Origin: Elioraea thermophila (ex Habib et al. 2022)
Lineage (GTDB): Bacteria > Pseudomonadota > Alphaproteobacteria > Acetobacterales > Acetobacteraceae
Reading direction: 5' to 3'
Assembly (NCBI RefSeq): GCF_003336755.1
Contig: NZ_QMDI01000002.1
Coordinates: 496,001 to 560,000 of the forward strand
DNA: 64,000 bases
Below, piece after piece: positions 16,520 through 26,546 of this stretch. Within the stretch, counting starts at the first letter, position 1; every line of letters begins with the position of its first letter. Both the position numbers and the translations under genes were made by a program. The notes under the pieces are model-generated. The model did not search any database. It was given only the letters and a program-made list of their open reading frames with translations, and was not told the DNA's origin.

Positions 16520-17938
16520 TCAGTCGAGCGACGGCAGTTGCGGGATCAGGTCGTCGAGGACGCGGAACCCGCCTTCGGGGATCGCCATCGGGTCCTCGCC
16601 CGCCGGCAGGGGCGGCGTGGCGTAGAGCGTCTCGGGCAACCAGAGCGCAACCTCGGGAAAGACGTACATCACCACCATGCAGACAATGACGATGGCGACG
16701 AAGGGCAGGCAGCCGGCGAAGATCTCCTGGATGCGCACCGAGGGCGGAGCGACACCCTTCAGGTAATAGGCGGCCATCGCGACGGGCGGGGTCATGAACG
16801 AGGTCTGCAGGTTGAGCCCCACCAGCACGCCGAAGAAGATCGGATCGATACCGAAATTGTCGAGCAGGGGCAGGAAGATCGGCACGAAGATCAGCACGAT
16901 CTCGGACCATTCGAGCGGCCAGCCGAGCAGGAAGATGATGAGCTGGGTGAGGATGAGGAAGCCGACCGAGGAGAGGTCGAGATAGTCGACGATGAAGGTC
17001 TCGACCACGTGGTGGCCGCCAAGCCAGCCGAAGACGCTCGTGAACACGTAGGCGCCGACGAACAGCCAGCACACCATGGCCGAGGTGCGGGCGGTGAGGA
17101 ACACGCTCTCCTTCAGCCGCTCCCAGGTCAGCCCGCGATAGGCGGCGGCCAGCAGCAGGGAGCCGAGACTGCCCATCGCCGCCGCTTCGGAAGGGGTGGC
17201 GAGGCCGAACAGGATGGCGCCGAGCACGGCGGCGATCAGCACCGCGAGCGGGACGAAGGAGGTGAGCAGGGCGACGATCACTTCGCCCACCGACCCCGCC
17301 GCCATGTGCGCCGGCAGCCGGGGCGCAAGCGAGGGGCGGAGCACGGCGAGGACGAGGACATAGACGATGTAGAGCCCGGCCAACAGCAGACCCGGCAGGA
17401 AGGCCGCCGCATAGAGGCGCGCCACCGACACGCCCGCCGTCGCGCCGTACAGGATGAACATGATCGAGGGCGGAATGAGAATGCCGAGGCAGCCGCCCGC
17501 GCAGGTGATGCCGGAAGCGAGCCGCGTGTCGTAGCCGGCCCGCAGCATGGCCGGATAGGCGAGAAGACCCATGAGCGTGACCACCGCGCCCACGATGCCG
17601 GTGGCGGTGGCGAACATCGCGCAGGTGACGAGGGTGGCGATGGCGAGCGCCCCGGGCAGGGCGCGCGAGGCGAGCTGCAGCGCGTGGAACAGGCGATCGA
17701 GGATGTTCGCGCGCTCGATGATGTAGCCCATGAAGATGAACAACGGCACGCTGATCAGCACGTCGTTCGCCATCACCGAATAGGTGCGCTGCACCAGCAG
17801 GTCGAACACGCGATCGCCAAGGCTGACGTAGCCGAAGCCGATGCCCATCGCCATCAGGGTGAAGGCGACCGGAAAGCCGAACAGCACCACCAGGATGAAG
17901 CTGCCCAGCATCACCATGCCGAGGACGGGATCGCTCAT
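16520..17938 (-). CDS. dctM: TRAP transporter large permease (DctM)
   Basis: This 472-residue membrane protein has the many-helix layout of DctM, the permease that couples Na+ to uptake of organic acids delivered by DctP. Typical segments are MLGSFILVVLFGFPVAFTLM at the start, LISVPLFIFMGYIIERANIL, CAGGCLGILIPPSIMFILYG and LNLQTSFMTPPVAMAAYYLK near the end. The C-terminal tail (ETLYATPPLPAG onward) is longer than usual. The ATG at 17938 overlaps the dctQ stop (ATGA). The hydratase-like gene follows after 7 bp. Confidence 0.93.
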   Translation of the reverse strand: MSDPVLGMVMLGSFILVVLFGFPVAFTLMAMGIGFGYVSLGDRVFDLLVQRTYSVMANDVLISVPLFIFMGYIIERANILDRLFHALQLASRALPGALAIATLVTCAMFATATGIVGAVVTLMGLLAYPAMLRAGYDTRLASGITCAGGCLGILIPPSIMFILYGATAGVSVARLYAAAFLPGLLLAGLYIVYVLVLAVLRPSLAPRLPAHMAAGSVGEVIVALLTSFVPLAVLIAAVLGAILFGLATPSEAAAMGSLGSLLLAAAYRGLTWERLKESVFLTARTSAMVCWLFVGAYVFTSVFGWLGGHHVVETFIVDYLDLSSVGFLILTQLIIFLLGWPLEWSEIVLIFVPIFLPLLDNFGIDPIFFGVLVGLNLQTSFMTPPVAMAAYYLKGVAPPSVRIQEIFAGCLPFVAIVIVCMVVMYVFPEVALWLPETLYATPPLPAGEDPMAIPEGGFRVLDDLIPQLPSLD

Positions 17939-18549
17939 CGCGCGGCCTCCGCCTGGGCCTTCGCCCGCGCCGCTTCCGCCGCACGTTGCGCCTCGGCGAG
18001 TGCCAGCGCCTTCGTCTCCGTCTCCTCCACGTCGGCGAGCTTGTCGGGCCATACCCCGGTGCGGATCGCGATCACGCAGCGGATCATTTCGGCAACCCCC
18101 TGGATCAGCATCAGCGCGCCGCAGAAGGGGATCAGGAACTTGTAGGGCCAGATCAGCGGGCCTGTCGGGCTCACCGAGGAGCGTTCGTTCTGCAGGTAGG
18201 ACAGTTCGAAAAACTTCCAGCCGAACCAGATCAGAGCGACCATCCCCGGCACGAAGAAGAGAATATAGAGGGGCAGGTCGAGCATCGCCTGCCGGCGGGG
18301 GCTCAGGCTGCGGTAGAGGAAGTCGGCCCGCACGTGCCCGTTGCGGCTGAGCGTGTAGGCGCCGGCGAGCATGAAGAGCGCGCCGTACAGCATGTAGGAG
18401 ACGTCGTAGGCCCAGGATGTCGGTGCGCGGAACAGATAGCGCGCGAATACCTCGTAGCAGATGGCGAGCGTGAGCGCGACGATCGCCCACCCGCCGACCT
18501 TGCCGGCGAAGGCACTGAGGCGGTCGATCGCGAGCAGGACGGGCTGCAT
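17935..18549 (-). CDS. dctQ: TRAP transporter small permease (DctQ)
   Basis: This 204-residue protein has four membrane helices and the DctQ pattern: AICYEVFARYLFRAPTSWAY with the conserved Arg, MLYGALFMLAGAYTLSRNGH and VRADFLYRSLSPRR. The C-terminus is a charged Ala/Glu coiled-coil-like tail. The ATG at 18549 is 25 bp downstream of a hairpin that follows dctP. It overlaps dctM by 4 bp. The substrate is unknown; C4-dicarboxylates, keto acids and sugar acids all use this family. Confidence 0.9.
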   Translation of the reverse strand: MQPVLLAIDRLSAFAGKVGGWAIVALTLAICYEVFARYLFRAPTSWAYDVSYMLYGALFMLAGAYTLSRNGHVRADFLYRSLSPRRQAMLDLPLYILFFVPGMVALIWFGWKFFELSYLQNERSSVSPTGPLIWPYKFLIPFCGALMLIQGVAEMIRCVIAIRTGVWPDKLADVEETETKALALAEAQRAAEAARAKAQAEAAR

Positions 18550-18574
18550 GCGGGCGGAGATCCTGTCTCCATGC

Positions 18575-18607
18575 AAAACGCCCGCCCCGGGGTTGCCGGA
18601 GCGGGCG
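18575..18607 (-). terminator. Attenuator-like hairpin between dctP and dctQ
   Basis: On the minus strand a 12-bp stem (18607-18596 with 18590-18579, one T.G pair, 5-nt loop) is followed by TTTT (18578-18575). It lies inside the TRAP operon, immediately after dctP. Partial termination here would give more binding protein than permease. Confidence 0.65.
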
Positions 18608-18624
18608 CCTGCACGTCGCGGCGT

Positions 18625-19773
18625 TCAGCCGCGGGCGAAGAAGTGGTTGAAGGCGAGCACCGATGGCGCCTCGTTGCGCAGGAAGTAGGTGCCGGTGGTG
18701 CGGCACCAGGCGCGCTGGCTGTCGCAGACCTTCTTGAAGAAGGGACCTGCAGCGGGCGAGGAGGTGTCGGCCTCGAGGCGCGCCACCACGCGGTCCCACG
18801 CCTGCAGCTGGGCCTCCAGGATCGGCCGCGGCGTGGTGATCGCGCGCACGCCCTGCTGCTGCGTCATCGCGATCAGGTCCTTCGGGTAGCGGTCCTGCAG
18901 CTTCCACGACATGTCGGCCGAAGCGGCTTCCGCCGCGTGGCGGATGACCGCCTTCAGCTCGTCCGGCAGTTCGTCGAACTTCGTCTTGTTGAACAGGATC
19001 TCGAAGGTCTCGGTGTGCTGGTGGAAGGACTGCAGCATGTAGACCTTGGAGACATCGGGGAAACCGAGCGCGCGGTCGGAGGAGGGATTGTTGAACTCCG
19101 CGCCGTCGATCACGCCACGCTCCAGAGCCGGCACGATCTCGCCACCGGGCAGGGCGACGACGGCGGCGCCGAGCTCGTTGAACAGATCGGTGGCGAGGCC
19201 GACGGTCCGATACTTCAGTCCGCGCAGCTGATCCACACGCTCAATCGGGTTTTTGAACCACCCCAGCGGTTGGCAGGGCATGGGGCCGCTCTGGAAGCCG
19301 ACCACGTTCAGCTTCAGGATGTCCTGGATGAGCTCGTCATAGAGCTCGCGCCCGCCGCCATAATGGAACCAGCCCAGGTAATTGTTGGCATCGCGGAACC
19401 ACGGCGGCGCGGTACCGAACAGGCTGAAGGCCTTGTTGCGCCCGAACCAGTAGGCGGAAACGCCGTGGCCGCCATCGAGCGTGCCCGCATGCACGGCATC
19501 GATCAGCTGGAAGGCGGGCACCACCGCCCCTGCCGGAAGCAGCTCAAGACGAAGCCGCCCCCCTCCCATGTCGTTGACACGCTTGACGAAGTCGCCGGCG
19601 AATTCGTGGAAGATGTCGCGCGACGGCCAGGTGGACTGGAAGCGCCACGTCACCGTCTGGGCACGACTGACCTGCGGTGCAGCCAAGGTGCCGGCGGCCA
19701 CCACCGCGCCGCCGAGCGCGGCACTCTTGAGAAAGCCGCGCCGGTTCGCGCGGGGCATTCTGGTTTCGGTCAT
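18625..19773 (-). CDS. dctP: TRAP transporter solute-binding protein (DctP family)
   Basis: This 382-residue periplasmic binding protein has a Tat signal (RRGFLKSAALGGAVVAAGTL, cleavage near SRAQ). The mature domain starts TVTWRFQSTWPSRDIFHEFA. GGGRLRLELLPAGAVVPAFQ and the helix with LKYRTVGLATDLFNELGAA carry the usual arginine that holds the ligand carboxylate. The aromatic motif AYWFGRNKAFSLFG resembles proteins of the alpha-keto acid (TakP-like) branch. The start follows GGGAGGGAGACGAG. It leads the operon dctP-dctQ-dctM-hydratase. Confidence 0.92.
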   Translation of the reverse strand: MTETRMPRANRRGFLKSAALGGAVVAAGTLAAPQVSRAQTVTWRFQSTWPSRDIFHEFAGDFVKRVNDMGGGRLRLELLPAGAVVPAFQLIDAVHAGTLDGGHGVSAYWFGRNKAFSLFGTAPPWFRDANNYLGWFHYGGGRELYDELIQDILKLNVVGFQSGPMPCQPLGWFKNPIERVDQLRGLKYRTVGLATDLFNELGAAVVALPGGEIVPALERGVIDGAEFNNPSSDRALGFPDVSKVYMLQSFHQHTETFEILFNKTKFDELPDELKAVIRHAAEAASADMSWKLQDRYPKDLIAMTQQQGVRAITTPRPILEAQLQAWDRVVARLEADTSSPAAGPFFKKVCDSQRAWCRTTGTYFLRNEAPSVLAFNHFFARG

Positions 19774-19947
19774 CTCGTCTCCCTCCCTGGATCCGGCCGG
19801 AGAAGCCGCACACCGCGGCATCACCGGGCGAGGCTGGTGACTTGGGTCAAACCACAGCGCCCCGTTGCCTGCAAGACTCTCCTCGGGGACACGACGTTCC
19901 AAATACCATCGTAGGCTGCTTCGATGTGCCCAGTCTTGGCCTTTGAC

Positions 19948-19988
19948 AACCCGAGGTTTTTGCGAGATCATTTGTACACGAACGAATG
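19948..19988 (+). promoter_or_regulatory. Candidate marR promoter and palindromic operator
   Basis: The 20-bp segment CATTTGTACACGAACGAATG (19969-19988) is an imperfect palindrome matching at 7 of 10 positions per arm, the size expected for a MarR dimer. A TTGACA box (starting near 19943) lies just upstream. The position, 16 bp before the GTG start at 20005, suggests autoregulation; the divergent dctP operon could also be controlled. Confidence 0.5.
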
Positions 19989-20004
19989 CGAGATCGACCC
20001 GTCC

Positions 20005-20478
20005 GTGACCACCGCCGCCTCCGAGAGACTGGACACCGACCGCGACCGGTCCGCCGCCGATGAGTATGTGCTGGAACGGCAGGTGGGTCACCTGCTCCGT
20101 CGCGCCCATCAGCGGCACGCCGCGCTGTTTCAGGAGCGGATCGGCTCGGCCGCACTGACACCGATGCAGTGGGCCGCCCTGTTTTCGCTCGTCCGGCACG
20201 GGCCAACGACGCAGAACAGGCTCGGGCGGCTCACCGCCATGGACCCGGCGACCATCCAAGGCGTGGTGCGCCGCCTGGTCGCGCGCGGCCTGGTCGTCCG
20301 CTCCGCCGACCCCTCCGATCGCCGCACCCGCCTGCTCGCCGCCACCCAGGCGGGCCACGCGCTCGTCACGGCGACGCTGCCGATCGCGCGCGAGATCAGC
20401 GATGCCACCCTCGCTCCGCTCGATGAGGCGGAACGCGCCCTCTTCCTGAAACTCCTGACCCGGATGGCCTTCGCATGA
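20005..20478 (+). CDS. MarR family transcriptional regulator
   Basis: This 157-residue winged-helix repressor has an N-terminal dimerisation helix (LERQVGHLLRRAHQRHAALF), a recognition region TPMQWAALFSLVRHG to TAMDPATIQGVVRRLVARGL, and the wing RSADPSDRRTRLLAATQAG, whose DxRxR motif is the family signature. The GTG at 20005 is preferred because an in-frame ATG at 19924 would place a promoter and palindrome inside the gene. The stop overlaps the start of the ferredoxin reductase gene (ATGA), so the regulator is co-transcribed with it. Confidence 0.88.
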   Translation: MTTAASERLDTDRDRSAADEYVLERQVGHLLRRAHQRHAALFQERIGSAALTPMQWAALFSLVRHGPTTQNRLGRLTAMDPATIQGVVRRLVARGLVVRSADPSDRRTRLLAATQAGHALVTATLPIAREISDATLAPLDEAERALFLKLLTRMAFA

Positions 20479-21284
20479 GCACGGACGTCCTGCAGACCCG
20501 CCTCGAACCGACGGGCACCCTCCTCGTCGAGACGGTGACCTCCGTCCACCACTGGACCGAGACGCTGTTCTCCTTCACCGCCACGCGGGATCCGTCGTTC
20601 CGCTTCGAGAACGGCGAGTTCACGATGATCGGCATCCGGGTGGACGGCAAGCCTCTCCTCCGCGCCTACTCCATGGTGTCGGCGAACTGGGAGGACCAGC
20701 TCGAGTTCCTCTCCATCAAGGTGCCGAACGGGCCGCTGACCTCGCGGCTGCAGCACATCCGCCCCGGCGATCAGGTCTACATCGGGCGCAAGCCGACGGG
20801 CACGCTCGTCGTCTCCTACCTCCTGCCCGGCCGCACCCTCTTCCTGTTCGCCACCGGAACGGGTCTCGCCCCCTTCATGGCCATCATCAAGGATCCCGAA
20901 ACCTACGCCCGCTTCGACCGCGTGGTGCTCACCCACACCTGCCGGTTCGAGCGCGAACTCGCCTACCGCGACCGGATCACCAAGGAGCTCCCCGAACACG
21001 AGTTCCTCGGCGAGGAGGTGCGGGCGAAGCTCGTCTACTACCCGACGGTGACGCGCGAGCCGTTCCACCGCCAGGGCCGCATCACCACCTTCATCGAGGA
21101 CGGCACCCTGTTCCGCGACCTGGACAGGGGCGGCTTCGACCCCGCTCAGGATCGCATCATGATCTGCGGCGGGCCCGACATGCTGGCGGAACTCCGCGCC
21201 ATCGCCGAACGCGAAGGCTTCGAGGAAGGATCATCGGGGCGCCCCGGCACCTACGTCATCGAGAAGGCCTTCGTCGAGAAGTAG
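20475..21284 (+). CDS. fpr: Ferredoxin--NADP reductase
   Basis: This 269-residue FAD flavoprotein transfers electrons between NADPH and ferredoxin or flavodoxin. The FAD-binding RAYSMVSANWED (RxYS motif), the NADP-binding ATGTGLAPFMAI, and MICGGPDML are all present; the C-terminus (GTYVIEKAFVEK) matches the bacterial subclass I enzymes of alphaproteobacteria, where the last residues cover the flavin. It is coupled to marR by ATGA. A MarR-fpr pair suggests control by redox or aromatic signals, which is inference. Confidence 0.94.
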   Translation: MSTDVLQTRLEPTGTLLVETVTSVHHWTETLFSFTATRDPSFRFENGEFTMIGIRVDGKPLLRAYSMVSANWEDQLEFLSIKVPNGPLTSRLQHIRPGDQVYIGRKPTGTLVVSYLLPGRTLFLFATGTGLAPFMAIIKDPETYARFDRVVLTHTCRFERELAYRDRITKELPEHEFLGEEVRAKLVYYPTVTREPFHRQGRITTFIEDGTLFRDLDRGGFDPAQDRIMICGGPDMLAELRAIAEREGFEEGSSGRPGTYVIEKAFVEK

Positions 21285-21353
21285 GGCGGAAGGCACAGCG
21301 ACGCTCGCCAAGAGCCCCTTCTGCCGCGGCGCGGTTCCGCTATGGTCCGCGCC

Positions 21354-22931
21354 ATGACCGAATCCGTCGTTCCCGTTCGCCGCGCCCTTCTTTCCGTCTC
21401 CGACAAGACGGGATTGGTCGAGTTCGCCCGTGCACTTGCCCGGTCCGGCGCCGAACTGATCTCGACGGGCGGCACCGCGCGTGCCCTGCGCGAGGCGGGG
21501 CTCGCCGTCACCGAGGTATCCGCTGTCACCGGTTTTCCGGAAATCCTGGAGGGGCGGGTGAAGACCCTCACTCCCCAGATCCATGGCGGCATCCTCGCGC
21601 GCCGCGAAAAGCCCGATCATCTGGCCGACCTCGATCGCCACGGCATCGCACCGATCGACTTGGTTGCCGTCACCCTCTACCCATTCGAGGACACCGTGCG
21701 CGGGCGCGCTCCCTTCGCCGACTGCATCGAGCGGATCGACATCGGGGGCCCAGCGATGATCCGTGCGGCGGCGAAAAACCATGCCGCGGTCGCGGTGGCC
21801 ACCGACCCATCGCACTACGCACGGATCGCCGAGGAGGTCGCGCAGCACGGCGGCACCACGCTTGCCACACGGCGGCGGCTCGCACAGGAAGCCTTCGCGC
21901 GCACGGCAGCCTACGACGCCGCCATCGCCTCCTGGTTCGCCGACCAGGAGGGCGTGCTGTTCCCCCCTCGCCTCACCTTCGGCGGTACCCGCGTGCAGAC
22001 GTTGCGCTACGGCGAAAACCCGCACCAGGAGGCCGCGTTCTACGTCACCGAAGCCCGGCCCGGTGTCGCCACCGCCGTGCAGGTGCAGGGCAAGGAGCTC
22101 TCCTACAACAACATCGCCGACACCGACGCCGCCTATGAATGCGTGGCCGAGTTCGACGACCCGGCGATCGTCATCGTCAAGCACGCCAACCCGTGCGGGG
22201 TGGCGGCAGCACGCACCCTCGCCGAGGCGTGGGAGAGGGCGCTGCGGTGCGATCCCGTCTCGGCCTTCGGCGGCATCGTCGCCGCCAACCGTCCGCTCGA
22301 TCGCGCCGTGGCCGAAAGGATCACCGCCATCTTCACCGAGGTGGTGATCGCGCCCGACGCGACCGAGGACGCCAAGGCCGTGTTCGCCGCGAAGAAGAAT
22401 CTTCGCCTTCTGCTCGCGGGCGGGCTGCCCGACCCGGCCGCCCCGGGGCTTGCCTTGCGCACCGTCTCGGGCGGCTTTCTCGCCCAGACGCGCGATGCCG
22501 CGCGCATCGATCGCGCGGGCCTGCGCGTGGTGACGAAGCGCGCGCCGACGGAAGCCGAGCTCGCCGACCTGATCTTCGCCTTCCGGGTCGCCAAGCACGT
22601 CAAGTCGAACGCCATCGTCTATGCGAAGGACCAGGCGACCGTCGGCATCGGGGCGGGGCAGATGAGCCGGGTCGACTCCGCGCGCATCGCCGCCTGGAAG
22701 GCAGCCGAAGCCGCGAAGCAGGCGGGCCTCGGCGAGAGCCTCGCACGCGGGTCCGTCGTCGCCTCGGATGCGTTCTTTCCCTTCGCCGATGGGCTGATCG
22801 CCGCGGCCGAGGCAGGAGCCACCGCCGTGATCCAGCCCGGCGGCAGCGTGCGCGACGCCGAGGTGATCGCCGCCGCCGACGAACGCGGCTTGGCGATGGT
22901 GTTCACCGGCACGCGGCATTTCCGCCACTGA
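21354..22931 (+). CDS. purH: Bifunctional AICAR transformylase / IMP cyclohydrolase
   Basis: This enzyme of about 525 residues catalyses the last two steps of IMP synthesis. The N-terminal MGS-like cyclohydrolase domain reads [34 protein letters not shown] and [16 protein letters not shown]. The transformylase domain has [14 protein letters not shown], the catalytic KHANPCGVA and [17 protein letters not shown]. The length matches the family. An upstream in-frame ATG at 21342 is possible. It is followed by a transporter gene after 19 bp. Confidence 0.97.
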   Translation: MTESVVPVRRALLSVSDKTGLVEFARALARSGAELISTGGTARALREAGLAVTEVSAVTGFPEILEGRVKTLTPQIHGGILARREKPDHLADLDRHGIAPIDLVAVTLYPFEDTVRGRAPFADCIERIDIGGPAMIRAAAKNHAAVAVATDPSHYARIAEEVAQHGGTTLATRRRLAQEAFARTAAYDAAIASWFADQEGVLFPPRLTFGGTRVQTLRYGENPHQEAAFYVTEARPGVATAVQVQGKELSYNNIADTDAAYECVAEFDDPAIVIVKHANPCGVAAARTLAEAWERALRCDPVSAFGGIVAANRPLDRAVAERITAIFTEVVIAPDATEDAKAVFAAKKNLRLLLAGGLPDPAAPGLALRTVSGGFLAQTRDAARIDRAGLRVVTKRAPTEAELADLIFAFRVAKHVKSNAIVYAKDQATVGIGAGQMSRVDSARIAAWKAAEAAKQAGLGESLARGSVVASDAFFPFADGLIAAAEAGATAVIQPGGSVRDAEVIAAADERGLAMVFTGTRHFRH

Positions 22932-22950
22932 TCGAGGGGCCGGAGGCGGC

Positions 22951-24201
22951 GTGACGGCGCAGATCGCCTCGGCGTTCGGCCTCCTCCTCCTCGTCGCCGT
23001 CGCCTGGGCTTGGGGGCTCGTCGCCACCCGGCGCTGGGCCGCGCCTCCGTGGGGCGCGATGGCCTTCGGGATCGCTCTCCAACTCGGGCTGGCCGCGCTC
23101 GTTCTCTCGCTGCCGCCCATCCGCTCCGCCCTCGGTGCGATCGGTGCTGCCATCGACGCCCTGCAGCGCGCAACCGAGTCGGGCACCGCCTTCGTCTTCG
23201 GCTATCTCGGCGGCGGCCCTCTCCCCTTCGCCGAAACCGCGCCGGGTGCCTCCTTCATCCTCGCCTTCCGCGCCCTGCCCTTGATCCTGGTCGTCGGCGC
23301 GCTTTCGGCCTTGCTTTATCGCCTCGGCGTGCTGCCGTTGCTCGTCGGCGCGCTCGCCCGCCTCCTGCGCCGCGGTTTCGCGCTCTCGGGTGCTGCGGGC
23401 TTCGCCACCGCGGCCAACGTCTTCGTCGGCATGGTCGAGGCACCGCTGCTCGTGCGCCCCTATCTCGCGGGGCTGTCGCGGCCCGAGCTGTTCGTGGTGA
23501 TGACGGCCGGCATGGCGACGATCAGCGGCAACACCCTCGCGATCTACGCCGTCTTCCTGCGCGATGCCCTGCCCGACGCGGCCGGGCACCTGCTCACCGC
23601 GAGCGTGATCAGCGCGCCCGCCGCGGTCCTCGTCGCGCGACTGATGATGCCGGCCGAGGCCGCGGTCGATCGCGGGCCGGAGAGCACTCCCACGCAGCCC
23701 TATGCGAGTGCGATGGAGGCGATCGCGCGCGGCACGGCGGAAGGGCTCGCCATCATGCTCGGTGTGATCGCCTCGCTGATCGTCTTCGTCGCCCTCGTCG
23801 CGCTGGCCAACGAGGCGATCGTTCCGCTCACCGGACAGACCCTGCAGCACTGGGCTGGGCTGGCGATGCACCCCGTCGCCTTCGCCCTCGGCATCCCGTG
23901 GGCGGAGAGTGCGGAGGCCGGCCGCCTGCTGGGGCTGAAGACCATCATCAACGAGTTCGTCGCCTATCTCGAGTTCGCGCGCAGTGGCGAAACGATGTCG
24001 GAAAGGAGCCGGATCATCCTCGCTTATGCGCTCTGCGGCTTCGCCAACCCGGGCAGTCTCGGCATCATGCTGGGCGGGCTGATCGCGCTCGTGCCCGATC
24101 GGCGCGACGACATCGCGCGCCTCGGCGTACCGGCGGTGGTGGCGGGAACCATCGCCTGCCTGATGACCGGTGCTGCGGTCGGCGTGCTCACGCCCGGCTG
24201 A
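22951..24201 (+). CDS. NupC/CNT-type nucleoside transporter family protein
   Basis: This 416-residue membrane protein resembles concentrative nucleoside transporters. It has an N-terminal group of helices, the gate region [14 protein letters not shown], the nucleoside-recognition segments [20 protein letters not shown] and [20 protein letters not shown], and a C-terminal [20 protein letters not shown], where the family motif NxxS/G lies. The GTG start at 22951 is 19 bp after purH. Placement after purH supports salvage or balance of purines. Transport direction and substrate are inferred from the family. Confidence 0.82.
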   Translation: MTAQIASAFGLLLLVAVAWAWGLVATRRWAAPPWGAMAFGIALQLGLAALVLSLPPIRSALGAIGAAIDALQRATESGTAFVFGYLGGGPLPFAETAPGASFILAFRALPLILVVGALSALLYRLGVLPLLVGALARLLRRGFALSGAAGFATAANVFVGMVEAPLLVRPYLAGLSRPELFVVMTAGMATISGNTLAIYAVFLRDALPDAAGHLLTASVISAPAAVLVARLMMPAEAAVDRGPESTPTQPYASAMEAIARGTAEGLAIMLGVIASLIVFVALVALANEAIVPLTGQTLQHWAGLAMHPVAFALGIPWAESAEAGRLLGLKTIINEFVAYLEFARSGETMSERSRIILAYALCGFANPGSLGIMLGGLIALVPDRRDDIARLGVPAVVAGTIACLMTGAAVGVLTPG

Positions 24202-24205
24202 CGGC

Positions 24206-24796
24206 TCAGAGCGGACGGCGCGCGCGCAGGGCGGCGGCGAGGGTGCCGTCGTCGAGTGAGCCGAGTTCGCCGCCGATCGGCAGGCCGTAAGCAAGCCGCG
24301 TGAGCGTTACGGGGAACGCCGAAAGCCGATCGGCCACCAGGTGCGCCGTCGCCTGTCCGTCCACCGTGGCCGAGGTGGCGAGGATCACCTCGCTCACCTC
24401 GCCCGACGCCACGCGTTTCACCAGCGGATCGATGCGCAGCTCGTCGGGGCCGCGCCCTGCCAGCGCCGACAGCGTGCCGCCCAGCACGTGGTAGAGCCCG
24501 CGATGCGCCCGCGCCCGCTCGAGCGCCCAGAGATCGGCCACCGTCTCGACGACGCAGAGCACGCGCTTCTCGCGCGTCGCATCGGTGCAGATCGAACACG
24601 GATCGACACTGTCGAGATTGCCGCAGACGGAACAGGGGCGGATCGTTGCCGCGGCGGCCTCAAGGGCCGCGACCAGCGGCTCGAGCAGGGTTTCGCGTTT
24701 CTCGACGAGAGCGAGCGCCGCCCGCCGCGCGCTCCGCGGGCCCAAGCCCGGCAGCCGGGCGAGGGCAGCGATCAGGCGTTCCAGTTCCGCGCCCAT
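24206..24796 (-). CDS. recR: Recombination protein RecR
   Basis: This 196-residue member of the RecFOR pathway helps RecA load at gaps. Visible features are the helix-hairpin-helix [18 protein letters not shown], the four-cysteine zinc site [16 protein letters not shown], the Toprim domain starting [15 protein letters not shown], and the C-terminal Walker B-like region with [20 protein letters not shown]. The length is the usual 200. The gene is convergent with the nucleoside transporter gene (4 bp apart). Confidence 0.96.
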   Translation of the reverse strand: MGAELERLIAALARLPGLGPRSARRAALALVEKRETLLEPLVAALEAAAATIRPCSVCGNLDSVDPCSICTDATREKRVLCVVETVADLWALERARAHRGLYHVLGGTLSALAGRGPDELRIDPLVKRVASGEVSEVILATSATVDGQATAHLVADRLSAFPVTLTRLAYGLPIGGELGSLDDGTLAAALRARRPL

Positions 24797-24833
24797 GCGC
24801 CGACCCTCCGCACCGAGGCAGATGCGACGACGA

Positions 24834-25574
24834 TCAGCGGAGCGGGATGGTTCCGAGCGTGCCGGCAGCCGGCGCGAGCCCGCTCGGCACCACTTGGGGG
24901 GTGGGCTGCGGCGCGGTCGGAGACGGGAGCTCCTGCCGCTCGATGCCGCCGCCAGCCGGCGCCCTCGTCGCACCCTCCGGCGCCAGCATGGCGCGCAGGG
25001 CGCGGCGCACCTGGAACTCGAACTCCACGTTCAGCCCTTGCGGATCATCCATCGCACTCACCAGCATCTCGTGCCAGACCGCCTCGCGGGCGGCGAGCGA
25101 GGTACCTTCCGCCACCGTGCGCGTGCGCGTCACCGTCGCCTGCGCCGTCCCCGATCCGCCCGGCGCCCCTTCCACCTCGAGCCGGACCGAGAGGGTGAGC
25201 GTGTAGCGCTCGCTCTGCTGCGTGGTGAACAGGGCGGCGACGCCCCCCTCGCGCGGCAGGCGCTGTTCGATCAGCGACGCCTCGAGGATGACGGCACGCG
25301 CCCGCCCCTGCCGGCCCCAGGCCTGCACGCGGTCTTCCAGCATACGCCGCACGGCGAGGCGGGGTTCGATCGGCGCACGGTGATCGACGTATGGGGGAGT
25401 GCGTGGCGGCACCCAGGCCTCAAGGATTTCGACCTCCGCGACATCGAGCCGGATCGGCAGCAGGTGCGTGTAGTCGAACGGGCGCAGCACCGGCCTGGGC
25501 GGCTCCGCCGGTGCGGCACAGCCGGCGAGGACGGCGCCGATGGCGACAACGAGGGTACGGCGAGATGCAGGCAT
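24834..25574 (-). CDS. Putative outer-membrane lipoprotein
   Basis: This 246-residue protein has a lipoprotein signal peptide with lipobox LAGC (Cys19). The mature protein has no named domain that I recognise. It includes [20 protein letters not shown] and a repeated beta-type pattern ([34 protein letters not shown]), somewhat like auxiliary lipoproteins of Mla/Pqi systems. The C-terminal 45 residues are Pro/Ala/Thr rich. It lies between hslO and recR on the same strand, 24 bp after hslO. Confidence 0.65.
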   Translation of the reverse strand: MPASRRTLVVAIGAVLAGCAAPAEPPRPVLRPFDYTHLLPIRLDVAEVEILEAWVPPRTPPYVDHRAPIEPRLAVRRMLEDRVQAWGRQGRARAVILEASLIEQRLPREGGVAALFTTQQSERYTLTLSVRLEVEGAPGGSGTAQATVTRTRTVAEGTSLAAREAVWHEMLVSAMDDPQGLNVEFEFQVRRALRAMLAPEGATRAPAGGGIERQELPSPTAPQPTPQVVPSGLAPAAGTLGTIPLR

Positions 25575-25598
25575 CGGAGAGGGATCGCTCGTTCCGTT

Positions 25599-26546
25599 TC
25601 AGGCCGAGCCGCTGACCACCGCCACATCGTCGCGGGCGAAGCGGAAGTCGACGTTGCAGAACTCGCAGGTAACCGTGATGGTGCCGTCCTCGGCCATCTC
25701 GTCGAGGTCGGCCGCATCGAACCCCGCCAGCACGCGACCGATGCGTTCGCGCGAACAGCGGCAGCCGTAGGAGAGGGGTTTGGGGGCCTGCGCGCGCGGC
25801 TCGAGTTCGTGAAACAGGCGCCACAGCAGGCGTTCCGCCGGCAGGCTGTCGTCCAGGAGCTCCTCCAGCGTGACGGATCCTGCGAACAGCGCCGCCTGAC
25901 GCCACGCCTCGTCATCCTCTTCCGGCGTACGCCGCCGCCCCTCCCCACCCGCGAAGGCGATGCGCTCGCACAGCAGCGCCGAAGCACGCCAACCCGAAGC
26001 GGTGGGGGCCGCGGCCAGAACCACCGCGGCTTCCAGCTGCTGGCTGACCGAGAACCAGGTGAGCGCGAGATCCGCGAGCGTTTCGCCCTCGAGCGGCACG
26101 ATGCCCTGGTAGCGGTCCATCCCAGGCCCCTGGTCGAGGGTGAAGGCGAGATGCCCGCTGCCGAGCAACGCGGCGGCGGAGGGCAGAGGGCCGAGCGCCG
26201 CCACCCCGTCGGCCGCCGCCCGCGCATAGCCCCGCAACGCGCCCTGCCCCGTGCAGTCGGCGAGCAGCATGTCGACCGGACCTGAGCCGCGCACCTGCAG
26301 CGAGAACGAGCCCTCGAACTTCAGCGCCGCCGCAAGCCCGGCCGTCAACGCCAGCGCCTCGCCGAGCAGCCGTGCCACCGGCTCGGCCAGATCGTGGCGC
26401 GTGAGCAGCGCATCGGCGAGCGGGCCGAGGCGAACGAGCTGGCCGCGCACGGGCGCGCCCTCGAGGTAGAACGGGCGGACCGCCGACGGGACGGTCAGGA
26501 TGGGCGGCGGCGTGCGCGCGCGGGGAGAAGGGCCGGTGCCGCTCAC
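25599..26546 (-). CDS. hslO: Redox-regulated chaperone Hsp33
   Basis: This 315-residue holdase is activated by oxidation. Its C-terminal zinc redox switch is intact: Cys-x-Cys in [16 protein letters not shown] and Cys-x-x-Cys in [14 protein letters not shown]. The N-terminal folding domain begins after a short Pro-rich extension at [19 protein letters not shown], with [20 protein letters not shown] as the conserved core. The GTG at 26546 overlaps the argF stop (GTGA) and is preferred to an ATG at 26573. Linkage to argD-argF is common in alphaproteobacteria. Confidence 0.95.
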   Translation of the reverse strand: MSGTGPSPRARTPPPILTVPSAVRPFYLEGAPVRGQLVRLGPLADALLTRHDLAEPVARLLGEALALTAGLAAALKFEGSFSLQVRGSGPVDMLLADCTGQGALRGYARAAADGVAALGPLPSAAALLGSGHLAFTLDQGPGMDRYQGIVPLEGETLADLALTWFSVSQQLEAAVVLAAAPTASGWRASALLCERIAFAGGEGRRRTPEEDDEAWRQAALFAGSVTLEELLDDSLPAERLLWRLFHELEPRAQAPKPLSYGCRCSRERIGRVLAGFDAADLDEMAEDGTITVTCEFCNVDFRFARDDVAVVSGSA

